In this document: positions 30,561 through 41,439 of the stretch, piece by piece
Layout: every line of letters begins with the position of its first letter
Position numbering within the stretch: the first letter of the stretch is position 1
Assembly (NCBI RefSeq): GCF_050624435.1
Contig: NC_134536.1
Location: 8,126,758-8,190,757, forward strand
Length of the DNA stretch: 64,000 bases
Source: Tenrec ecaudatus
Taxonomy: Eukaryota; Chordata; Mammalia; Afrosoricida; Tenrecidae
Direction: 5' to 3'
Translations under genes and position numbers: made by a program
The notes under the pieces: generated by a model
What the model was told of the DNA's origin: nothing
What the model saw: only the letters and a program-made list of their open reading frames with translations
The model's database searches: none

Positions 30561-30950
30561 ACCTCTGAATGATCCAGACGAAGGAGATCACTGGCAGGAA
30601 GTCAGGAGCTTCCTTAGCATGGCTTGCGGATCCAAGTAGAAAGCAATCCTGACAACTTCCACCTTCCCTCCATCAGTCACTAGGCTGCTTGCTGGCTCAG
30701 CTGTCAGGGCTTCTGCTTTAAGTTCAGGTGGAGTTGCTACCGAAGGCTGTGGTCTTCGATCATCACCAGTAAGTGCTTCAAGTTGTCTTCTTTCTTTAGC
30801 ACGCACATTGTGTCATCTGCAGGTTGTTAACGCATCTTCCTCCCATCTGATGCTGTCTGCCTCAGAATTCAGCTTCTTGGGGTACTTGCTCAGCACACCG
30901 ATTGAATGAGTATGGTGAAAGGGTAGAATCCGGGCACACACCTTTTTTGA
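30561..30950 (-). mobile_element. RTE LINE fragment, antisense
   Basis: TTGTGTCATCTGCAGGTTGT (the reversed 'ADD'-type RT region), then GAATGAGTATGGTGAAAGGG near 30,905. Decayed. Confidence 0.6.
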
Positions 30951-30954
30951 TTTT

Positions 30955-31530
30955 CTTATTTTATAAAAAACAAACGTTTTTATTGAGATATAGGCGAAGG
31001 TTTGCTGAGCCACGTGACTCTCACATTCAATAATTCGTACACATTTCGTTGCCACTCACCCATTTTCATTCTTCCGCGAGTCATCCGGGACCCCGCTCTC
31101 CCGCTGTGGGTGCGGTTTCCATTCCTTCATTCCTGCCCATTCCTGGGGTAGATGCTGCCCCCGTGTTGCTCTAACCTGAGGGAGAGTTCAGTTCCAGACC
31201 CAGAAGGTCACTAAGGGCTATGCCTCGGGCTCCCACCCGCTTCTCTCTGGGCGACCTGCCTGATCTCTTAAGATTTCGAGCTCTGGTCCATATTTTTCTC
31301 CAATTCTACCCAGGACCTTTCAAAGTAATTCTTTTCTGAGCAGTTGGTAGTAGTGTTCAGGCATCACCGAGTCTCAGAGTTGTGGGGGCTCAGGGTTCCC
31401 ACAGCCCCTTAGTCTTTGGGACCATTTCCATGTGTCCTTCGAGTTCCATCATCCTTCCTTTCCCCAAGTGTCTATGTGCAGGTTCTCCATGAGCACAATT
31501 GGGAATTCTGGGAATCCCATTCTTTGGCAT
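30955..31530 (-). mobile_element. Old L1 3' UTR, antisense
   Basis: ACGTTTTTATTGAGATATAG then TCACATTCAATAATTCGTAC, CACCCATTTTCATTCTTC and a later CATCATCCTTCCTTTCCC. Inserted between RTE-like arms. Confidence 0.5.
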
Positions 31531-31774
31531 TCCTATTCTTCACAATGCTTTCCATAAATTATGATGTCCCATACAAAGTTGAATTCCTTTACATAGTTAA
31601 TAAAAGCCAGGTAAAGATCTTTCTGGTCATCCCTGCTTTCAGCCAAGATCTGTCGGGTATTTGCAATTATATTTCTCATTCCACATCCAGCTTGAATTTC
31701 ACTTTTCTATCATGTACTGCTGCAATTGTTTTTGAACTGTTTCTAGCAGATTTCATTTGCATGTGATATTAATG
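31531..31774 (-). mobile_element. RTE LINE fragment, antisense (RT region)
   Basis: CATAGTTAATAAAAGCCAGG and CTTTCAGCCAAGATCTGTCG resemble the reversed RTE RT 'KAFD' block. Probably continues the fragment at 30,561-30,950. Confidence 0.5.
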
Positions 31775-31955
31775 ATCAAAACTCAAACCCAAACCACTGC
31801 CATCAAGTCTGTTTTGAATCACAGTGACTCTATAAGGCTCCAGAGGCTATAAATCTTTATGAGAACAAGCAATTCTGCTTTTCTTCCATGGAATGCTGGT
31901 GCGTTTGAATCACCAAACGTAGTGCTAGTAACCCAGTGCCTAACTCACCATTCAA
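31775..31955 (-). mobile_element. AfroSINE, antisense
   Basis: CAAACCCAAACCACTGCCATCAAG to GTAACCCAGTGCCTAACTC. Confidence 0.7.
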
Positions 31956-32354
31956 TAATTTCTACAAGCTGTTGGATCGTCTTCCAATGGAGTGGGTAAA
32001 AATATTGATCTTTTCGAGTCACTTGGCCAGGTAACGCTCTTCCAGTTTAGTTCGCATAGATGCGTGGACCTTCCAGCATTGTGTCCATGTGTAGAAACAG
32101 CTCACTTGGCATCTCAGCTCATAGAGGCTTATTGTTGGCCATACCTCAGTGCAGCTTGAGCCTCTTACTGCAGTCTCACTGTTTCTCGACTGCATCCCAT
32201 TTCCTGAAATGGTGCCATGTCGGTCAAATCATTTTGGTCCAGTTACTGTGTATTCTTCCCATTCTGTCTTTAGACTCATGCAATAGTACAACTTGACTCT
32301 TGAATTTTTTTCTTCATTTCTTTAATCTTGAGCAGGTGGCTTCAGATTTGGAGG
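31956..32354 (-). mobile_element. Probable RTE fragment, antisense
   Basis: TGGATCGTCTTCCAATGGAG and neighbouring sequence fit a decayed RTE segment. Low similarity. Confidence 0.35.
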
Positions 32355-32890
32355 AATGCGCCTTAGCAACCTTTTAACCCAATCTTGCTTGATGAAAGTG
32401 AGGAGGATATTTAAACCCTTGCTGATGACGGGCAAGGGTTGCAACCTTGAATTACAACTCAATGTAAAACAAAACAAAAACCCAAATCCTCACCACTGGA
32501 TGAATAGTAGAATCATGATAAATGGAGACAAGACTGAAATCATCAAAAATTGTCAAGGAATTTGTCCTGCAATCAATGCACATGGAGCAGCAGCCAGGAG
32601 ATCAAGGCACACACTGCACCGGATACACTTGCTGCACAGGCTGTCTTTAATGTGCTGAGAAGCAAGGCTGTTACTTTTAGGATTCAGGTGCACCCGACCA
32701 AAGCTGTGGTATTTTCAGTCACCTTATTTGCATGTGAAAGTTGGGCGCTGAATAAAGAAGACGAAAGAAGTGTCAATGTGCTTGAATTCTGGATGCTGGC
32801 AAGTTATACTGATAGTTCCATGGGCTTCCAAAGAGCAAACCAGTCTGTTTGAAAGAAGCCAACCCAAGTGCTCCTGAGAGGCAAGGAGGG
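32355..32890 (+). mobile_element. RTE LINE fragment, sense
   Basis: GACAAGACTGAAATCATCAA, then GCATGTGAAAGTTGGGCGCTG, AATAAAGAAGACGAAAGAAG, TGGGCTTCCAAAGAGCAAAC and GTGCTCCTGAGAGGCAAGGA, in RTE C-terminal order. Confidence 0.75.
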
Positions 32891-32899
32891 TGAAGCTTT

Positions 32900-33300
32900 G
32901 TCTTTTTTTTTTAAAGAGAGAAAGACATTTATTTTTTGTTGTAACCCTTACAAATTAAGAATTCCAGCTAATAAAACACACATTTGATCCCCAACATACA
33001 AGTGATGACGTACACAAGGGCAACTTTGCCGTCAGTCCATTGTGCTCATGGTGGGGAAGCTACCTTTAAACTTTCTCAAGAGCAGAAAGCCACGAAAGGA
33101 CTACAAGTGTTAACACTGGGGAATGTCCTGACACCAGAGTCAAATACAGATATTCTGGAAAAAGTTTCTATATTAAGATTACTATGTGTTTTGGAGGATG
33201 AATGCTTTTCCTCTGGCTTAAATATTCAACAACATGAACTCACTAAACTTACAGGTAAAGAGGAACAGCTCCTAAAATCAGTCACTGTTTGCACCTGATC
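32900..33300. other. No gene seen
   Basis: Begins with a T-run. A 104-codon open frame (32,984-33,298) has no recognisable domain. Possibly the 5' part of the adjacent L1 3' UTR. Confidence 0.4.
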
Positions 33301-34430
33301 TGATTCCACCACACTGAGGCAAAACACTAAGGGCGTGCAACAGAACAGCAAGGGAATGGAGCAGTGATGGTGCCTGGCTATCAAAAGATGTAGCATCTGG
33401 GGTCTTAAAGCTTGAAGGTAAACAAGCAGCCACCTAGCTCAGAAGCAAAAAAACCCACATGGAAGAAGCACATCAGCTTGTGTGATCATGAGGTGCTGAA
33501 GGGATGGGTTATCAGGCATCAAAGAATGAAAATTCATATAATTGTGTGCTCACCTCCCTGATATGATCACTGAAGACAAATGGGTGCATAAGCAAATGTG
33601 GTGAAGAAAACTGATGGTGTCCGGCTATCAAAAGATATAGCGTCTGTGATCTTAAAGGCTTGAAGGTAAACAAGCGGCCATCTAGCTCAGAAGCAACAAA
33701 GCCCACATGGAAGAAGCACACCAGCCTGTGCAATCATGAGGTGTCGAAGGGATCAGGTATTAGGCATCATCAGAACAAAAAAATCTTACCATAGTGAATG
33801 AGTTGGGGAGTGCGGAGTGGAGACTCAAAACCCATTTGTAGGCCACTGGACATCCCCTTACAGAAGGGTCTGGTGGAGGAGACAAGTCAGTCAGGGTGCA
33901 ATGTAGCAACGATGAAAAATACAACTTTCCTCTAGTTCCTAAATACTTCCTCCTCCTCCACTATCATGAGCCCAATTCTACCTTACAAATCTGGCTAGAC
34001 CAGAGGATGTACACTGGTACAGCTAGGAACTGTAAACACAGGGAATCCAGGGCAGATGATCCCTTCAGGACCAGTGGTGTGAGTGGCGATACTGGGAGAG
34101 TGGAGGGAGTGTGGGTTAGAAAGAGGGAACCAATTACAAGGATCTACATGTGACCTCCTCCCTAAGGGACAGACAACAGAAAAGTGGGTGAAGGGAGACG
34201 TTGGACAGGGCAAGATATGACAAAATAATAATTTATAAATTACCAAGGGTTCATGAGGGAGGGAGAAGTGGGGAGGGAGGGGGAAAATGAGGAGCTGATG
34301 TCAGGGGCTTAAGTGGAGAGCAAATGTTTTGAGAATGATGAGGGCATGGAATGTACAAATGTGTTTTACACAATTGATGTATGTATGGATTGTGATAATA
34401 GTTGTAAGAGCCCCTAGTAAAAGGATTAAA
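33301..34430 (+). mobile_element. L1 3' UTR with internal 247-bp tandem duplication
   Basis: Sense L1 3' UTR ending GAGCCCCTAGTAAAAGGATT plus an A-rich tail. The block starting GATGGTGYCYGGCTATCAAA occurs at 33,366 and again at 33,613; each is followed by TTGAAGGTAAACAAGC, ACATGGAAGAAGCACA and a GATCA...GGCATCA end, a 247-bp period. Confidence 0.85.
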
Positions 34431-34904
34431 AAACAAACAAACAAACCAGCCAGTGTTCAGGCAAGGAACATTCAGCACAGAGGCAAACTTAGTGATCTTG
34501 TCTTCAGTTATTCAGACACAACGGTCAGCTGGAGAACTTTCTCTGGAAGCTTGGCTTAAGCCATTTATACTTTGGAAGGGCCAGAAAAGGTTGGAATTGG
34601 TGGACTTTGAATTTTTAATGTTCTTTTCTTAGCTGGGATGAACGGTCATTTGTGAAGTTGTAACAATTTTAAACATCAGTGTCTTCCGTAGCTCAACTCA
34701 GGAGGCAGCAAGCAAAACGGGTCGAGAGGGTTGACTTCACAGTCCAGATTGCAAAGGGGGATGCCCGCACCCACCAGCCTGTGCCCACTGCAAGCAGGAG
34801 CATGGAGGGTGTGGCGCGAAGCCTGGGGGGACATGATGTCAATTATTCATTGCAATCTTAGAAGCGTCCTCTCCCCAGGTGTTCTACTCACTGTGGAGGC
34901 GTTC

Positions 34905-35710
34905 TCCTATTTATTTATTTATTTATTTTTAACCTTTTATTAGGGGATCATACAACTCTTATCATAATCCATACATACATCAGTTGTGTACAGCACATCT
35001 GTACATTCTTTGCCCTCATCATTTTCTTTTTTTTTTCTTTTCTCTTTTTACATTTTCTTAGGGGCTCATACAACTCTTATCACACTCCACACATATACAT
35101 ACATCAATTGTATAAAGCACATCTGTGCCTTCTTTGCCCTAATCACTCTCAAAGCATTTGCTCTCCACTTAAGCCCTCTGCATCAGGTCCTCTTTTTTCC
35201 CCCCCTCCCTCCCTGCTCCCCCCTCCCTCATGAGCCCTTGATAATTTATAAGTTATTATTTTGTCATATCTTTCCCTGTCCAACATCTCCCTTCACCCAC
35301 TTTTCTGTTGTCCATCCCCCAGGGAGGAGGTCACATGTAGATCCTTGTAATCCGTTCCCCCTTTCCAACCCACTCACCCTCTACTCTCCCAGTATCGCCA
35401 CTCACACCACTGGTCCTGAGGTATCATCCGCCCTGGATTCCCTGTGCCTCCAGCCCCTATCTGCACTAATGTACACCCTCTGGTCTAGCCAGTCTTGCAA
35501 GGTAGAATTCGGATCATGATAGTCGGGGGGTGGGGGAGGGGGGAAGGAAGCATTTAGGAACTAGAGGAAAGTTGTATTTTTCACCGGAGCTACAGTGCAC
35601 CTTGACTGGCTCATCTCCTCCCCTAGACCCCTCTGCAGGCGGATCTCCAGTGGCCAACAAATGGACTTTGGGTCTCCACTCTGCACTCCCCCCTTCATTC
35701 ACTGTGAGAC
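34905..35710 (-). mobile_element. L1 3' UTR with doubled tail
   Basis: Antisense L1: TTTTATTAGGGGATCATACA near 34,935 and a second terminal block CTTAGGGGCTCATACAA near 35,056 (118 bp apart), then the usual 3' UTR. The flanks CACTGTGGAGGCGTTC and CACTGTGAGACGTTCC are a probable imperfect TSD. Confidence 0.85.
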
Positions 35711-35799
35711 GTTCCTTCAACCCCTTGTTTCTCTGGACACATTGGGGACATACAGATTGTTTTTTATATGCCAAGGGGGAAAACTGCAGGGAGGTATCC

Positions 35800-36560
35800 T
35801 GAAGAGAGCACTCACTGTCTCTGGTTTTTCAGGGACCCTGGCTTGTCCAGCACAAAACTGCAACCGCACCCAACCACTTTTGTTTGCAGGGAGACTTCTT
35901 CCATGTACCATGCACCACCTGACAGCCTAAGTCTCTTGTGATTCTTCCACCTCCACCTGACAGCTCTCCCAGCACTTCTTGACCCACAGGCCAGCAACTG
36001 CATTGGCGTCTTGCTGGAGAACAGATTCTAAGGCAGGAGCCCCTTCAGGGGCTGCAGCCGCTTCAGGAGGGCCAGTCCCCTCAGAACATATATTCATTTT
36101 CTGAGAACCGTCTAGAGATGTTCTCCCCTTGCCCACATTTAATTTTTTTTTTTGGCCCTGTCTGGATCTTGGCTTCCTTTGCTGTGGCAGGAAAATCCCA
36201 AGTTTGACTTGGGTAGGCACATTCACACAGTTGCTGATATGCATCGAGCTTGAATTGATGGCACCAGACCCACAGGTTGTCTCGGTGAACCAGGGGAGCC
36301 GGGGACCGTTTTGATGGTAATGGAGGAATCAGAATCTTCTTTCCAGGCGCCAAGCTGTCATCGTTTGGGAAGGAAGCTTTTTCTTTTTAAATTCATTTTC
36401 CTTGGGTCCCTTGGGTTCCTTGGGATGCACTATTTTGTACAGCTGACGATGTGCGTGGTCCATGAGTAGCTCACAGTAGTTGTCCAGGTTCTGACACAGG
36501 TTCACACCTGAGAGAGGGATGCACTCTGCCTCCGGCTTCTCTGTGGCGTTCCACGTTAAG
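35800..36560 (-). pseudogene. Unidentified coding-like remnant (possible processed pseudogene)
   Basis: On the - strand the reading runs from about 36,545 (EKPEAECIPLSGVNLCQNL, then NYCELLMDHAHRQLYKIVHP and a Lys/Pro-rich stretch). It changes frame near 36,360 into KKILIPPLPSKRSPAPLVHR, DNLWVWCHQFKLDAYQQL and CECAYPSQTWDFPATA, and changes again near 36,090 into an Ala/Glu-rich segment ending about 35,930. The composition is protein-like, with no introns visible across 600 bp, two or three frame changes and no start I trust. I do not recognise the parent gene. An ERV or LINE origin cannot be excluded. Confidence 0.4.
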
Positions 36561-36924
36561 GGGCCTTATTAGGGAAGTTAATAGGTTACCACCAGTCAGG
36601 ATCAGAAAACAGCAACGAGACAGCCATTGGTCTCCTCAGTCAGCAGCCAAGTCTCTCTCTGGTATCAGCCTCCGAGTCATGTGCTCCCTTGGCTTTTGGC
36701 TCCAGGTGTCAGGAGCTGACCTCCCTGAGACTGTCCCACAGTTCCATAGTCTTAGGTCTGCGGAGAACATAACCCAGAGCCTCTGCTCTGTTTTCCTGAG
36801 TCTCGGTACCAATCTCTGATGTCTTTTTGGTGTCCACCACATCAGAACAGATCTCGAACCTACTCCACCAAGGTGTTCTCTCCTGCTACTCCTTCCAAGA
36901 TGGCTCATCTGGAAGCTTTGCCTT
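36561..36924. other. No gene; unidentified sequence
   Basis: A 150-codon antisense frame (36,636-37,088) overlaps the RTE tail and has no known domain. I see no repeat name for this stretch. Confidence 0.35.
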
Positions 36925-37170
36925 AAGTACTTTGCACATGGCAGGAGATCCCAGTCCCTGTACAAGGACCTTGTGCCTGGTAAGGTCGAGGGGCATCTCA
37001 AAAGAGGAAGACCCTCAACAAGATGCATCGGCAGAGTGGCTGCGACAACGGGCTCCGGCGGAAGAACAATCGTGCAGATGGATGGCACAGGACTGGGCAG
37101 TGTTTCGTTCTGTTGTGCATAGGGTCGCTATGAGTCAGACCTGACTGAGTGCCACCTGACAACAACAACA
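36925..37170 (+). mobile_element. RTE LINE 3' end
   Basis: GTAAGGTCGAGGGGCATCTC, GAAGACCCTCAACAAGATGC, GACTGGGCAGTGTTTCGTTC and ATAGGGTCGCTATGAGTCAG to GCCACCTGACAACAACAACA. One of the best-preserved RTE tails here. Confidence 0.9.
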
Positions 37171-37199
37171 TACACAATAACACCGTAAGGAGTGTGTTC

Positions 37200-37620
37200 C
37201 TCAGAAGAGCTGATCAAAGTCGCTTATGGCAGATGGCGTTAGGTTGAAAAGTCACACCTTATCATTTGATCTCTCTCTTGAGCCATTTTAAAGTTGTTTC
37301 AGTTTTTAAGATTTTCTGCTTTCTTTTTGATTGAGCTTTTCTTATGTTTTGTCTAGCCATTGTTGTTGTTATTTGTTTGTTTGCATGCTTCCCGTTTGTG
37401 TTTTGTTTGCTTTTCTATATATGAAATCCAGGGTACTTAGACCTACAGAGACAGTCACTGACTCATGATTGCATAGGGGAAATGTCTGGGAGGGTGGGGG
37501 AAATGAGGACCTCACAACATGGAGTAGGAGAGCGAAGAGAATGTTCTGGAAATGATGCTGGTGATGATTGCACAATCCTCTTAAGATGATTAAATGATTA
37601 AAGTCTATGATATAGAAAGT
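37200..37620 (+). mobile_element. Old LINE 3' end, second copy
   Basis: Colinear with the two arms at 7620-7930 and 8864-9150, from GTTAGGTTGAAAAGTCACAC to the CACAATCCTCTTAAGATGA 3' end. Confidence 0.7.
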
Positions 37621-38035
37621 ATATGCTCATAAAATTATTTTCTTTAAAAGAAAAGCTAGTCATGTAGGTCAGTATGGGCCCAGAAACAAAGCAGAGGATG
37701 TAGGAAGGGGCAGAAAAGAAGGGCGAATGGACCCAGGGGGCTCAGGGAGGAAGCCGGAAGAGCACTTTTACATTTAGGGGATTGCACAAGTACCATGAAA
37801 CAAAATGTGGATAAGTTGTTGAATGGGAAACTAATTTGCTCCGCCAACTTTTGACCCAAACCACATACACAAAATAATAGCAAGTCAGTGACAGCAGAGC
37901 ACGAAATTAAACCGAACCCAAGGCCCTTCTGGATGTGGGGTCCTCCTGGGAAGCCAGTACTCTGGCTTCTGAGCAACCCCGAAAGTAATCGTTATGTCCA
38001 ATCACTTCAAGGCCAACTCATGGAGCCTATTGAGG
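37621..38035. other. No gene seen
   Basis: Nothing recognised; apparently unique. Confidence 0.4.
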
Positions 38036-38205
38036 GCAGAGGAGAGGTGCCCACAGGATTTCCCTGGTCGTTGTCTTTCGGGGAAGAATGTTTTGCCAGA
38101 GAGCACGGGTGGGTTTGAACTGCTGACCTTTCAGTGGACTCCCAACCTTTTAGTTAGCAGCTGAGCTTTTACCTAACCCATTGTCCCACCAGTACTCCTG
38201 ATAAA
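38036..38205 (-). mobile_element. AfroSINE-like, antisense
   Basis: GGTTTGAACTGCTGACCTTT, then GTTAGCAGCTGAGCTTTTAC and CCCACCAGTACTCCTG. Confidence 0.65.
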
Positions 38206-38409
38206 AGCTCTTAAAAAACCAGCCTGCTATGTTGCCATGGAGTTAGCTGGAGGGTCATCTCTCCCCATCATGCTGTCATTCTCTTAGCTGCTCACGGTCG
38301 CCCCAACATACAAAGAAAAAAATTCTGCTCATCCCTGCCCCTTCCCTACCACTGTGGTCCCAAGGGCTTTCATTGCCTGAATTTTGGAAGTGGGTTTCCA
38401 GGCCATTGT

Positions 38410-38975
38410 CTCTGGTCCATCCTGGGTGTGGTAGTTACATAATCTGGTGTCAATTTGAGAGGATTACAAGGGAAGGGGCGGAATCTGGTCTGTCAATCAA
38501 AATGTGACCAATGAGGCCTCTGTGTGGGCATGGCTTCTCTTGAGGATTCTGGGAACTCTTTTTTCCCCCCTACTTGGAGGCAGGAGATTCTCACTCTGGT
38601 ACTCCCTTGGAGACTCACTACTGACAAGGCTGATTCCCTGTGAGACATTCCTGAGGAGAAGCCTGATGCAGCCCTGGGTGCTGGAGAAGCCATGTGGAGA
38701 CCCCTGCCAGCACTGAGATGCTTACAACGCCACTGGATCCAAATGCTTTCTACCCACTGGCCTGTGTTTGTCCTGCATTCAGCGTCATTGCATGTGTCTT
38801 GTGAGTCAGAATTGGACTTTACATATTGGTATTGAACATGTGATCTAACATTGGACTTATGGACTTGGCTGGTATGTTTTCTTAATGTTCAATTCCTCTT
38901 GTATCTAAATTTCTTTAATATAAACATATGAATTTCTATGAATTTGTTTTTCTAGTCCACCCAGACTAACACATT
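38410..38975 (+). repeat. Dispersed 'GTGGTAGTTA...AGACTAACACATTGG' repeat
   Basis: About 520-560 bp, colinear with 49,838-50,347. Shared blocks: GGGTGTGGTARTTATRYAATCTGGTG, GGAGACCCCTGCCAG, CACTGGATCC/CTACTGGATCC, TTATGGACTTG, and the 3' TTTCTCTAGTCCACCCAGACT end. Class not determined. Confidence 0.75.
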
Positions 38976-38983
38976 GGTTTAGA

Positions 38984-40180
38984 CAGTGGTTCTCAACCTT
39001 CCTACTGCTGTGACCCTTGAATATAGTTCCTCATGTTGTGGTGACCCCCAACCAGAAAAATCATTTTCGTTTCTACTTCATAGCTGTAATTTTGCTACTG
39101 TTATGAATCACAATGTCAATATCTGATATGCAGGTTGTATTTTCATTGTTACAAATTGAACATAATTACAAATGGGTGCATAAGCAAATGTGGCGAAGAA
39201 AGCTGATGGTGCCCGGCTATCAAAAGATATAGTGTCTGGGGTCTTAAAGGCTTGAAGGTAAACAAGTGACTATCTAGTTCTGAAGCAACAAAACCCACAT
39301 GGAAGAAGCACACCAGCCTGTGCGATCACGAGGTGTTGAAGGGGTCAGGGATCAGGGATCATCAGAACAAAAAAATCTTACCATTGTGAATGAGTGGGGG
39401 AGCGTGGAGTGGAGACCTAAACCCATTTGTAGGCCACTGGACATCCCTTACAGAAGAGTCTCGGGGAGGATACGAGCCAGTCAGGGTGCGATGTAGCAAC
39501 GATGAAACATACAATTTTTCTCTAGTTCCTAAATGCTTCCTACCCCCCACTGACATGATCCCAATTCTATCTTGTAAGTATGGCTAGACCAGGGGATGCA
39601 CACTGGTACAGATAGGAATGGAAAACACAGGGAACTCAGGGCAGATGATCCATTCAGGACCAGTGGTGTGAGTGGCGATACTGGGAGGGTGGAGGGAGGG
39701 TGGGTTGGAAAGGGGGAACCAATTACAAGGACCTACATGTGACCTCTTCCCCGGGGGACAGACAACAGAAAAGTGAGTGAAGGGAGACGCAGAACAGGGC
39801 AAGATATGACAAAATAATAGTTTATAAATTATCAAGGGTTTATGAGGGAGGGGGGAGGAGGGAGGGAGGGGAAACAATGAGGACCTGATGTCAGGTACTT
39901 AAGTGGAGAGCAAATGTTTTGAGAATGATGAGGGCAATGAATGTACAAATGTACTATACATAATTGATGTATGTATAGATTGTGATAAGAGTTGTATGAG
40001 CCCCTAATAAAATGATTAAACACCAACACATTGAGCATAATTAAAACATAGTGATTAATCGCAAACCAATATGTAATTATATATTGTGAAATATTTATGT
40101 TTTCTAATGATCTTAGGCGACTCCTATGAAAGGGTCGTTCGACCCCCAAAGGGGTCTCGACCCACAGGCTGAGAACTGCT
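38984..40180. mobile_element. SPIN hAT MITE (longer form) split by L1
   Basis: Arms 38,984-39,168 and about 40,044-40,180 form one SPIN element of about 320 bp bounded by CAGTGGTTCTCAACCTTCCT and the CACAGGCTGAGAACTGCT end. Flanking 8-mers GGTTTAGA and GGTCTAGA agree at 7 of 8. It is longer than the other three copies and retains the AATATGTAATTATATATT interior. Confidence 0.92.
39169..40029 (+). mobile_element. L1 3' UTR inserted in SPIN
   Basis: Sense L1 from CAAATGGGTGCATAAGCAAA to GAGCCCCTAATAAAATGATT plus a short A/C tail. Its TSD, ATTGAACATAATTA at 39,155-39,168 and ATTGAGCATAATTA at 40,030-40,043, is made of SPIN sequence. Confidence 0.93.
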
Positions 40181-40189
40181 GGTCTAGAA

Positions 40190-40964
40190 GCTTCCCTGAA
40201 ATGTGTTCAACATCCTCGTAGTGAGGGTGGCTGTGCATGAGGAACTGAGCGCTGAACGCCCACACAGAAAGGGAGAATTCTCCCACAGCACCATCATGGC
40301 CTCACCCTCATTGCAGACCCCAGTACATGGGGACACGTGGCAAAACACTACCTGTTTTCCTTGCTCTGTAGAATTCATATGCTTGGGGAGGGTGAGTGGC
40401 CCTGCGCAGTCTTGTAAATGGCTCTAAACAGAAAGCTTCCAAGTTTGCCCAAGTGAGTCACTACGGATGTCAGTTTAAATCCACCATGTTCAGTTCTTTC
40501 TTATCCTTCTAGAAAAAGCATTCCCTTCAGCAAGAGTTTATGCTTCATGTTCTTTTCCCAAGTCCTTTGTTCTGACCACTTAGTTTACCCAAATGCCTTT
40601 CTCAGTGGGCAGACATTTAAAGAAAACCCCACGGGCAGTTGAGAAAACTGTGCCCCCTTCTCGATCTGATGTGGCAGTTGCAAACTTGATGCTGCTACTT
40701 CTGCTTCCTGCCAGGGCTTCTTCCCACAAGAGAGCAAGCTATTTGCGTACATTTCTACAATTTTCAATGTCTGTTTCCTTAAATATTATTCCTGTTCCTT
40801 TTCTCTCTTTTTCCTTCCTGGAGAAATTCACTCAATCTTTAAGTTTCAGTAAGTAGCTTGCCTCCTGGTGCCCTGGCAAAGATTGGCCCTCCCCTCTTTG
40901 CTGCGCTGTGTTCCTCTCTCTGTGACGGCACTTTCTGGTCTACACCGGCAGACCTTGCTCTCCA
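40190..40964. other. No gene seen
   Basis: Apparently unique DNA; short open frames only. Confidence 0.45.
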
Positions 40965-41098
40965 AGACTTGGAGATATTTCTGGTTGGGTTCCAGACCCC
41001 TATAATAAAGTGAACACCACAAGAAAGCCTGGATTTGAACTGCTGACCTTTTGGTTAGCAGCGCAACACATAAGCTACTACACCACCATGGCTCCAAC
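40965..41098 (-). mobile_element. AfroSINE fragment, antisense
   Basis: TGGATTTGAACTGCTGACCT, GGTTAGCAGCGCAACACATA and CTACACCACCATGGCTCC. Confidence 0.7.
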
Positions 41099-41439
41099 AA
41101 TAAAGCAAGTCACAAGAGTGTTTTTTTTTACTTTCCAGGGCATTTGAAAGCTATGCTTACCTTCTACGGACATCTACTAAGTGTGCGATAGCATGACAGA
41201 AAAGGTTGCAATATTGTGAGATCTTGTGAGAATGACTGAAGTGTGACACAGAGGCATTAAGTATGTACCGTTGGAAAATGGTGCCAGTAGACTTGCTCAT
41301 AAGCCTTCTAGGCATTAAAAAATTCAGGATCTGCTTGTACTGAAATAAAACAAATCACAATAAAATGAGGTCTGTGTTGACATAATCTGCTGTTCTGTCT
41401 GCTCTCACTGCAAGGCTTCAAGTTGGTCTCTTCCGGACC
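41099..41439. other. No gene seen
   Basis: A T-run near 41,121 and otherwise unrecognised sequence. Confidence 0.4.

Noticed and set aside
32984..33298. 104-codon + strand open frame as a gene
   Set aside because: No domain or splice context; adjacent to L1 3' UTR and likely repeat-derived.
36636..37088. 150-codon open frame, - strand
   Set aside because: Half of it is antisense to an RTE tail and no family signature is visible.
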